DNA from: F1-60-MAGs149 sp032119475
GTDB taxonomy: Bacteria > Actinomycetota > Thermoleophilia > Gaiellales > F1-60-MAGs149
Assembly (NCBI GenBank): GCA_032119475.1
Contig: JAUMCA010000142.1
Coordinates: 1 to 12,492 of the forward strand
Length of the DNA: 12,492 nucleotides
Direction of reading: 5' to 3'
Made by a program: the position numbers and the translations under genes. Shown here in pieces: positions 6,316 to 12,089 of the stretch. The notes below the pieces were generated by a model, which saw nothing but the letters and a program-made list of their open reading frames with translations, had not been told where the DNA came from and made no database searches. Each line of letters opens with the position of its first letter. The first letter of the stretch is position 1.

Positions 6316-7253
6316 AGGTGGTCTGCATCGACGACACCTGGCCCCTCGACCGCGCGCAGGCGATCCTCGACCGCGTCGGCGCGACCGTCGCGTTCGACCG
6401 CGAGATCGCCGGCGAGGATGTCGTGGGCGTGCTGACGTACCCCGGCGGGCGCATCGACGCCGGTGTGCTCGAGCAAGCCCCGAACGTCCGTGTCGTCGCG
6501 ACGTGCTCGACCGGCTACGACCACCTCGACGTGGACGGACTCGCCGCCCGCGGCGTCTGGTGCTGCCGCGTCACGCACTTCTGCGACCAGGAGGTGGTGG
6601 ACCACACCATCGGCCTCATCTACGCCTGTCTGCGCGGGATCGTGATGCTCGACGGCCTCGTCCGGAGCGGCACGTGGTGGCCGTACCCCCAGCCCCCGCG
6701 GCCCGTGCGGGGCGCGGTGCTCGCCGTCATCGGCTTCGGCACGATCGGGAGCATGCTCGTCGACGCGGCCCACGCGGCCGGCATGGACGTCCGGGTGGTG
6801 TCCGCGCATGCCGACGTGGCGGAGATCGCCGCGGCCGGCGGCACCAAGGCCTCGTTCGAGGACGCACTGGGGGTCGCGGACGTCGTGGCGCTGATGACGT
6901 CCGTCACCCCCGCCACACGCGGGATCATCGGTGCCGATGCGCTGGCCCTGATGCGCCCGGATGCGTACCTCGTCAACACCGCGCGGGCCGCGCTGGTGGA
7001 CCACGATGCGCTCGGCGCCGCGGTCCGTGAGGGCCGCATCGCCGGCTGCGCGCTCGACGCGCTCCCCGTCGAGCCGGCGCCGCCGGACGAGCCGGCCCTG
7101 ACGTGGCCGCACACGATCATCCAGCCCCACGCCGCGTGGTACTCCGCCGAGTCCGACCGCCGGTCGTTCGACGACGCGGCCGAGGACGTCGCGCGTGTTC
7201 TCGCGGGCGAGCGGCCAGTCAGCGCGCTGCGGGTGCCGGGTGGTGGTGCGTGA
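6312..7253 (+). CDS. D-2-hydroxyacid dehydrogenase, CtBP-like (second of tandem pair)
   Basis: This 313-residue paralogue aligns with the preceding gene along its whole length, including N-terminal WPLDRA, TCSTGYDHLD (64-73), FCDQEVVDHTIGL (90-102), Rossmann VIGFGTIG (G141, G143, G146) and the catalytic R225, E254 and H273 followed by AWYS. The acidic residue that selects NAD in the first copy (D165) aligns with H166 here (RVVSAH against RVCATD), and RAALVD replaces RAGLVD, so cofactor and substrate preference may differ. ATG 6312 overlaps the previous stop by four bases. The TGA stop (7251-7253) is embedded in a 33-base palindrome. The pair arose by tandem duplication and could form separate homodimers or a heterodimer; neither is shown. 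Confidence 0.92.
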   Translation: MKVVCIDDTWPLDRAQAILDRVGATVAFDREIAGEDVVGVLTYPGGRIDAGVLEQAPNVRVVATCSTGYDHLDVDGLAARGVWCCRVTHFCDQEVVDHTIGLIYACLRGIVMLDGLVRSGTWWPYPQPPRPVRGAVLAVIGFGTIGSMLVDAAHAAGMDVRVVSAHADVAEIAAAGGTKASFEDALGVADVVALMTSVTPATRGIIGADALALMRPDAYLVNTARAALVDHDALGAAVREGRIAGCALDALPVEPAPPDEPALTWPHTIIQPHAAWYSAESDRRSFDDAAEDVARVLAGERPVSALRVPGGGA

Positions 7254-7282
7254 ATGAAAGGGGCCTGGCCCCTTTCATTCAC
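7250..7282. repeat. 33-base perfect palindrome overlapping a stop codon
   Basis: Sixteen bases (7250-7265) are the exact reverse complement of 7267-7282, with a single T between. The core is a run of AAAGGGGCC facing GGCCCCTTT, flanked by GTGAATG and CATTCAC. The arms include the TGA of the second dehydrogenase. As RNA, the hairpin would be very stable from either strand but no U-tract follows, so it resembles the junction repeat at 3781-3922 more than an intrinsic terminator. Confidence 0.93.
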
Positions 7283-7286
7283 ACCA

Positions 7287-7324
7287 CCCGCCCGCGCCGC
7301 AGGGTGAATGTCGGCACGGGCGGG
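7287..7324 (-). terminator. Imperfect GC-rich hairpin downstream of the second binding-protein gene
   Basis: Arms CCCGCCCG (7287-7294) and CGGGCGGG (7317-7324) pair perfectly, then one C/A mismatch and four more pairs (GCCG 7296-7299 with CGGC 7312-7315), leaving a 12-base loop. It begins ten bases beyond the minus-strand stop at 7335-7337, the right place for a transcript end, but no U-tract follows it. It may be a factor-assisted terminator or a 3' end stabiliser. Confidence 0.45.
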
Positions 7325-7334
7325 CGGATGCGGG

Positions 7335-8540
7335 TCAGGCGGCTTTGACCTCCTCACCGGCCGCGATGTACTCGCGGTAGTTCGGCAGGGGCTTCTCCCA
7401 CCAGGCGTTCGGCGGCTCCCACGCGGCGGGGTCGTCGATCGAGAAGGCCTTGACGAGCTCCTTGTCCTGGATCAGCCCCTCGACGCCGTCCTTCTGCGCG
7501 GAGGCGTACTGGAAGTAGTCCGTCAGCGCGGCGCCGGCCTGCGGCGTGTTGGCGCTCGCCATGGCGAGCGACGCCCGGCCGGGCTGCTTGGTCGTGGCGC
7601 CGAGCACCATGCCGCAGACCCAGGCGCCACGGCCCTCCTTCGGCGCGAGGTACTTGATGTTGCGGCCCTTCATCTTCGGGTGGTTCTTGATCCGCCAGTA
7701 CCCGTCCGGCCACGTGTAGGTGGCGACGAGGTTCCCGTTGGCGAAGTCGTTGACCGCATCCGTCTGCGACGACCAGTAGCTGCGCGCGTTCGGCTTCCAC
7801 CGGAGCGCCGTCTCCTTCGCCGCCTGGATCTGCTCGGTCGTCAGGACCATCGGGTCCGTCGGCTCGTTGATCAGGTGCGAGAACATGATGATCGCCGTCG
7901 GATCGGCGAAGAACGACATCTTCCCCTTCAGGCGCGGATCGAGGAGCATGCTCCACGACTCGCCGTCCTCGAAGTCGATGACGTCGGCGTCGTACGTCAT
8001 GGACGAGAACCCGACGTCGAACGGCACGAACCACTCCTGCCCGTCGATGTTGCCGCCCGCGCGGATCGGCTCGGGGATGCCCTCGAAGTCGGGCAGCAGC
8101 GACGTGTCGAGCGGCTTGATCAGGCCGCCCTCCTTCCACTGCTGGATCCACATCGCGCAGGGGTGGATGATGTCCGGGCTGTAGCCGGAGGCCACCTTCG
8201 AGAGCGCCTGCGTGTCGTCCTCCAGGAACGTGAACTTGAGCGGCGACTTCTCGCCGTACTCGCCCTCCTGGTACTGGCTCCACATCCACGGCGCGCCGGC
8301 TTCCTCGGAGTCGTCGTAGCCGGCCCAGGTGAAGACCTCCATGGCGCCGTCCGGCTCGCCGGCCGGGTCGTACGCGACGGCCTGCGGCGCGCTCATCTCC
8401 CCGCCGCCTGCGGCCGCCGTGTCGCTGCTGCCGCCGCCGCTGTCCTCGCTGGACGAGCCGCCGCACGCGGCCAGGAACGCGGCGAGGCTCGTCGCGCCGG
8501 TCAGCGCGAGGAACCCCCGACGATCGATATGCCGATCCAT
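7335..8540 (-). CDS. Spermidine/putrescine-type ABC transporter solute-binding lipoprotein (second copy)
   Basis: This 401-residue extracytoplasmic binding protein belongs to the bacterial solute-binding family of PotD/PotF type. The N-terminus has a twin-arginine-like RRGFLAL (7-13), a hydrophobic stretch and the lipobox LAAC with the lipidated Cys at 26, then a Gly/Ser-rich linker to about residue 60. The mature domain starts MEVFTWAGYDD (67-77), with DIIHPC (123-128), the ligand-side segment GNLVATYTWPDGYW (269-282) and TPQAGAALTDYFQYASAQ (332-349). ATG 8540 has GGGAGG six bases upstream (8547-8552); an in-frame ATG 12 codons earlier lies at the promoter box and is rejected. It closely resembles the binding protein at 10863-12089. 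It lies last in the transporter operon, with its own -10 box. Polyamine is the default ligand guess; I cannot confirm it. Confidence 0.92.
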   Translation of the reverse strand: MDRHIDRRGFLALTGATSLAAFLAACGGSSSEDSGGGSSDTAAAGGGEMSAPQAVAYDPAGEPDGAMEVFTWAGYDDSEEAGAPWMWSQYQEGEYGEKSPLKFTFLEDDTQALSKVASGYSPDIIHPCAMWIQQWKEGGLIKPLDTSLLPDFEGIPEPIRAGGNIDGQEWFVPFDVGFSSMTYDADVIDFEDGESWSMLLDPRLKGKMSFFADPTAIIMFSHLINEPTDPMVLTTEQIQAAKETALRWKPNARSYWSSQTDAVNDFANGNLVATYTWPDGYWRIKNHPKMKGRNIKYLAPKEGRGAWVCGMVLGATTKQPGRASLAMASANTPQAGAALTDYFQYASAQKDGVEGLIQDKELVKAFSIDDPAAWEPPNAWWEKPLPNYREYIAAGEEVKAA

Positions 8541-8565
8541 GATCGACCTCCCTTCCTCGGCGCCT

Positions 8566-8571
8566 ATCCTA
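8566..8571 (-). promoter_or_regulatory. Likely separate -10 box for the second binding-protein gene
   Basis: The minus strand reads TAGGATA, starting 20 bases after the stop of the small gene at 8592. It gives a leader of roughly 20 bases with a GGGAGG site before ATG 8540. An internal promoter would let this binding protein be made apart from the rest of the operon. No clear -35 is seen. Confidence 0.4.
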
Positions 8572-8591
8572 CGCACCGCTCGGGACGATCG

Positions 8592-8807
8592 CTAGCCGGG
8601 GTCGCCGTCGGCCAGTCCGCTCTCGATCCGCTCCTTCGCGCGCGTTCCCGCGGTGCAGCCCACACCGCACTCCTGCTCGTCGGCGATCAGCTGCGCGAGG
8701 CGCGCGCGCTGCGCGCCGGCGTCGTCCGCCCGCTCGGCGACGAGGGCGGCGGAGCCCGCGAGCACTGCCACCGCCACGAGCGCGCAGAGGGCTGCGCGCA
8801 CGGTCAC
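8592..8807 (-). CDS. Small membrane-anchored protein of unknown function
   Basis: This 71-residue frame starts at GTG 8807, overlapping the stop of the second permease by four bases (GTGA), and ends at TAG 8592-8594. I do not recognise the family. Residues 4-24 (RAALCALVAVAVLAGSAALVA) form one hydrophobic segment, either an uncleaved anchor or a signal peptide. The rest is a charged, probably helical segment with a Cys pair spaced Cx3C (C47, C51 in ECGVGC) and a short acidic tail. There is no lipobox. Coupling to the permease gene, a sensible N-terminal hydrophobic segment and GC-rich third codon positions support a real gene. It may be an accessory subunit or stability factor of the importer, or a redox-sensitive peptide; that is inference. 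A second GTG two codons in is an alternative start. Confidence 0.65.
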   Translation of the reverse strand: MTVRAALCALVAVAVLAGSAALVAERADDAGAQRARLAQLIADEQECGVGCTAGTRAKERIESGLADGDPG

Positions 8808-9637
8808 TGCCCCCGGATCTTGCGGTCGCCGTAACGCCTGATCGCCTCGGCGCCGATCGCCAGCAGGAAGCTGATGACGATCATCACCGTCGCGACCGGG
8901 ATCAGCGTCTGCGTCTTCTCCGGGAACTTGAGGCCGGAGTACAGGTAGACCGGGTAGGTGACCTGCTCGCCGGTGATGAACGACGCGATCACGACCTCGT
9001 CGATCGAGAACACGAAGGCGATCAGGAACGCGGACAGGATCGACGGCGCGATCAGCGGGAGCAGCACGCGGCGGAAGGTCTGGAGGCCGCTCGCCCCGAG
9101 GTCGTAGGCCGCCTCCTCGAGGCGCTTGTCGATGCTGGCGATGCGCGGCAGGAGGATCAGGACCGCGAACGGCAGGGCGATGATGATGTGGCCGATCATC
9201 ACGCTGGCGAGCCCGAGGCCGATCGGGATCGCGCCGCGCTGGAAGAGGATCAGGAGCGACACGCCGAGCACCACCGTCGGGACGACGAGGGGCACCAGCA
9301 GGACCGCGGAGATCAGCGGACGCCCGCGGACGTTGCGGCGGGCCAGCGGGTAGGAGGCGAGCAGGGCCAGCAGCGTCGCGAAGAACGCCGCGGTGAACGC
9401 CACGCGGACGCTCGCCCACAGCGCCTTGCGGATCTCCTCCGACTGGAACGCCCGCGTATACCACTCGGTCGTGAAGCCGGCGAGCGGGAACGTGGCAACC
9501 GTCGAGTCGTTGAAGGAGAAGATGATCAGCAGCACGGTCGGCAGGTACAGGAAGACCAGGAACAGCCCGAAGAACAGCGTCAGCAGGCGCTTGCCGTTCG
9601 GCGAGATGACGACGAAGGTGCTCGCGTCGCGGGCCAT
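8804..9637 (-). CDS. ABC transporter permease, PotC-like
   Basis: This 277-residue inner-membrane permease belongs to the binding-protein-dependent family of the spermidine/putrescine type, usual length about 260-280. Six membrane segments fit: about 18-40, 76-97, 107-132, 137-158, 186-206 and 240-262. The cytoplasmic EAA loop that docks on the ATPase is EEAAYDLGASGLQTFRRVLLPLIAP (163-187), with the expected Gly. The final segment is followed by a basic tail RRYGDRKIRGQ. ATG 9637 overlaps the stop of the first permease in TGATG, so the two are coupled, consistent with equal amounts for a heterodimeric channel. It is followed by the small membrane protein gene. Confidence 0.95.
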   Translation of the reverse strand: MARDASTFVVISPNGKRLLTLFFGLFLVFLYLPTVLLIIFSFNDSTVATFPLAGFTTEWYTRAFQSEEIRKALWASVRVAFTAAFFATLLALLASYPLARRNVRGRPLISAVLLVPLVVPTVVLGVSLLILFQRGAIPIGLGLASVMIGHIIIALPFAVLILLPRIASIDKRLEEAAYDLGASGLQTFRRVLLPLIAPSILSAFLIAFVFSIDEVVIASFITGEQVTYPVYLYSGLKFPEKTQTLIPVATVMIVISFLLAIGAEAIRRYGDRKIRGQ

Positions 9638-10806
9638 CAGGTGGTGGCTCCCCCGCCGGCGCGCAGGAAGCGCGCGGTCGCGAACGTGAGGAACAGGACG
9701 ACGCCCAGCAGGAACAGGGCCATCGCGGAACCGAACTGCCAGTTGAACGCGCCGCCGACGAACTGGCTCGCGAGCGACTGCCCGTACATCGTGCCCTGGG
9801 TGCCGCCGACGAGCGTCGGGGTGATGTACTCGCCGATCGACGGGATGAAGACGAAGAGGAAGGCCGCCACGATGCCGGGCGCGATGATCGGCAGGCTGAT
9901 CTTCCGGAACGCCTGCCAGCGCGTCGCGCCGAGGTCCATGGCGGCCTCGAGCAGGCGGCGGTCGATCGTCTCGAAGGCGAGGAAGATCGGCAGGCAGATG
10001 AATGGGACCCAGGCGTACGTCAGCACCACCATCACGGTGAACTGGCTGTAGATCAGGAACGACAGCGGCTCGGCCTTGTCGATCAGCCCGATCGAGGCGA
10101 GGCCCGAGTTGATCAGGCCCTGGTCGCCGAGCACGACCTTCCACGCGAAGACGCGCAGGAGGTAGGACGTCAGGAACGGCGCGATGACGATCAGGAGCCA
10201 CGTGTACTTCGACTTCTGGACGCAGAAGGCGAGGAAGTAGGCGACGGGGATCGCGATCAGCACGGCGATCACGGAGGACGTCATCGCCATCGTCACGGAC
10301 TTGAAGAAGAGGCGCAGGTACTGGCCGTCCGACGAGAACTCCATCAGGCGGATGAGGTTGTTGCCCGCGGGGATGGTCAGGAACGGCACGAGCAGCAGCG
10401 CGAAGGCGATGCCGACGATCCAGCCGCCGTAGTCCGGCACGCGGTGCGCGGTGACGGCGACGATCAGCAGGACCGCGAGGGCGAGCCCGATGATCAGGAG
10501 CGGCACCGTGAACGAGGTGCCGGGGATCGTCACGATCACGTCGTCGCCGAGCAGCTTTCCCCACAGTTCGCTGGTGAAGCCCTCGAGCTCGCCGTTGAGA
10601 GCCGCCAGCGCCTCCGTCGGCGAGAAGCGCCGCAGGGCGACGCTGAACAGGAAGATGTAGTACAGCGGCAGCACGAAGAACGCCGCGAGGACGATCAGCG
10701 TCGGCAGCAGCAGGCCGTACGTGGACGCTGCGGACCCGCCGTCGTTGCGGGACTCGCGCCGGCTGCGCTTCTCGGGGACCTTCGGCTTCTCGGCGATAAC
10801 TGCCAT
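9637..10806 (-). CDS. ABC transporter permease, PotB-like, with extra membrane segments
   Basis: This 389-residue permease is about 100 residues longer than usual PotB-type partners. The first membrane segment is about 33-56. A long insert (about 60-160) then contains two additional hydrophobic segments, about 101-120 and 128-147, before the standard core resumes at LRLFFKSVTMAMTSS (164-178). The core has segments about 172-195, 203-222, 250-276, 305-325 and 358-380. The ATPase-docking EAA loop is LEAAMDLGATRWQAFRKISLPIIAP (286-310). The N-terminus is basic (EKPKVPEKRSRRESR). ATG 10806 is the only plausible start near the first helix but has no Shine-Dalgarno sequence; instead a hairpin lies 22 bases upstream. 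It pairs with the next gene to form the channel. Confidence 0.94.
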   Translation of the reverse strand: MAVIAEKPKVPEKRSRRESRNDGGSAASTYGLLLPTLIVLAAFFVLPLYYIFLFSVALRRFSPTEALAALNGELEGFTSELWGKLLGDDVIVTIPGTSFTVPLLIIGLALAVLLIVAVTAHRVPDYGGWIVGIAFALLLVPFLTIPAGNNLIRLMEFSSDGQYLRLFFKSVTMAMTSSVIAVLIAIPVAYFLAFCVQKSKYTWLLIVIAPFLTSYLLRVFAWKVVLGDQGLINSGLASIGLIDKAEPLSFLIYSQFTVMVVLTYAWVPFICLPIFLAFETIDRRLLEAAMDLGATRWQAFRKISLPIIAPGIVAAFLFVFIPSIGEYITPTLVGGTQGTMYGQSLASQFVGGAFNWQFGSAMALFLLGVVLFLTFATARFLRAGGGATT

Positions 10807-10827
10807 GGCGCGCGCGGCGGGGAGGGT

Positions 10828-10854
10828 GGAGGGCCGGCTCGGGGCCGGCCCTCC
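10828..10854 (-). promoter_or_regulatory. Intercistronic hairpin between binding-protein and permease genes
   Basis: An 11-bp perfect stem, GGAGGGCCGGC (10828-10838) with GCCGGCCCTCC (10844-10854), encloses a 5-base loop. It starts nine bases after the binding-protein stop (10863) and ends 22 bases before the permease ATG. No U-tract follows on the minus strand, so complete termination is unlikely. Hairpins at this place in binding-protein operons (as between malE and malF) protect the upstream mRNA and lower downstream expression, the likely role here. Confidence 0.7.
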
Positions 10855-10862
10855 GACTCCCG

Positions 10863-12089
10863 TTAGGCCGACTTGACCTCCTGGCCGGCCGCGATGTACT
10901 CGCGGTAGTTCGGCAGCGGGGCCTCGAACCACGCGTTCGGCGGCTCCCATGCCTCCGGCTTGTCGATGTCGAACGCGGTGACCAGCGCCTTGTCCTGGAT
11001 CAGGTCCATCACGCCGTTCTGCTGCGCGGAGGCGTACTGGAAGTAGTCCGTCAGGTCCGCGCCCGCCTGCGGGGTGTTCGTCGACGCCATCGCCATGCAC
11101 GCGCGGCCCGGCTGCTTCGTCTGGGACGACAGAACCATGCCGCAGACCCAGGCCAGACGGCCCTGCGTCGGCTGCATGTACTTGATGTTGCGGTCCTTCA
11201 TCTTCGGGTCGTTCTTGATCTTCCAGTAGCCGTCCGGCCACGTGTAGGTCGCGACGAGGTTCCCGTTGAGGAAGTCGTTGACCGTGTCGGTCTGCGACGT
11301 CCAGTAGTTGCGGAGGTTCGCCTTGACCTTGATGGCGGTCTCCTTGGCGGCCGCGATCTGCTCCGTCGTCATCACGTTCGGGTCGACGGCGCCCTCGTTG
11401 ATGAGGTGGCCGATCTTGATGATCGCCGCGTCATCGGAGAACAGGGCCATCTTGCCCTTGTACGTGTCGTCGAGCAGGACCTCCCACGACTCCTCGCCAC
11501 CGACCTTGTCGAAGTTCACGACGTCCGCGTCGTACGTCAGGCAGGAGAAGCCCACGTCGAACGGCAGCATGAAGGGCTGGCCGTCGATCACGCCGCCGGC
11601 CTTGATCGCCTCCGGCACGCCATCCCAGTCGGGGAACAGGTTCAGGTCGAGGGGCTGGATCATCCCGGCTTCCTTCCACTGCACCGTGTACGCGATGCAC
11701 GGGTGGCTGATGTCCGGTGCGTAGCCGGACGCGACCTTCGACAGCGCCTGGCCGTCGTCCTCGAGGAAGGTGAACTTGAGCGGCGACTTCTGCCCGTACT
11801 CGCCCTCCTTGTACTGCGACCACATCCACGGCGCGCCGTCGCCCTCCGTGTCGTCGTAGCCGGCCCAGGTGAAGATCTCGATCGGGCCGTCCGGCTCGGT
11901 GGCCGGGTCGAACGCACCACCCGCGGCGGCCTCCTCGGCCGTCACGCCGTCGGCCTGGGCGTCGTTCATGCTGCCGCCGCCACCGCCGCTGTCGCTCGAG
12001 TCGGACCCGCCGCACGCGGCGAGGAACGCCGCGAGGCTCGTCGCGCCCGTAAGGGCGAGAAAGCCCTTTCTATCCATGTGCTCACGCAT
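10863..12089 (-). CDS. Spermidine/putrescine-type ABC transporter solute-binding lipoprotein (first copy)
   Basis: This 408-residue protein is the binding-protein component encoded directly behind the ATPase and before the permeases. The signal region RKGFLALTGATSLAAFLAAC places the lipidated cysteine at 26, exactly as in the second copy, followed by a Gly/Ser linker. The mature domain begins IEIFTWAGYDD (70-80) and shows DISHPC (126-131), GNLVATYTWPDGYW (276-289), WVCGM (314-318) and TPQAGADLTDYFQYASAQ (339-356). ATG 12089 is chosen because GGGAGGGAG (12097-12105) lies seven bases upstream and because the signal peptide then aligns residue for residue with the paralogue; the ATG four codons later is 19 bases from that site. 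The start overlaps the ATPase stop by eight bases. Family is secure; the ligand is not. Confidence 0.94.
   Translation of the reverse strand: MREHMDRKGFLALTGATSLAAFLAACGGSDSSDSGGGGGSMNDAQADGVTAEEAAAGGAFDPATEPDGPIEIFTWAGYDDTEGDGAPWMWSQYKEGEYGQKSPLKFTFLEDDGQALSKVASGYAPDISHPCIAYTVQWKEAGMIQPLDLNLFPDWDGVPEAIKAGGVIDGQPFMLPFDVGFSCLTYDADVVNFDKVGGEESWEVLLDDTYKGKMALFSDDAAIIKIGHLINEGAVDPNVMTTEQIAAAKETAIKVKANLRNYWTSQTDTVNDFLNGNLVATYTWPDGYWKIKNDPKMKDRNIKYMQPTQGRLAWVCGMVLSSQTKQPGRACMAMASTNTPQAGADLTDYFQYASAQQNGVMDLIQDKALVTAFDIDKPEAWEPPNAWFEAPLPNYREYIAAGQEVKSA

Noticed and set aside
7250..7324. CRISPR-like or small RNA region from the stacked hairpins
   Set aside because: There are no regularly spaced direct repeats and no promoter-like box giving a separate transcript; the hairpins fit a convergent gene end.
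8541..8576. Twelve-codon longer start for the second binding protein
   Set aside because: It would begin inside the likely -10 box and displace the signal peptide, which aligns exactly with the paralogue when ATG 8540 is used.
10828..10854. Intercistronic hairpin as an intrinsic terminator of the operon
   Set aside because: No U-tract follows on the minus strand and the permease genes downstream belong to the same transporter, so partial attenuation or mRNA protection fits better.
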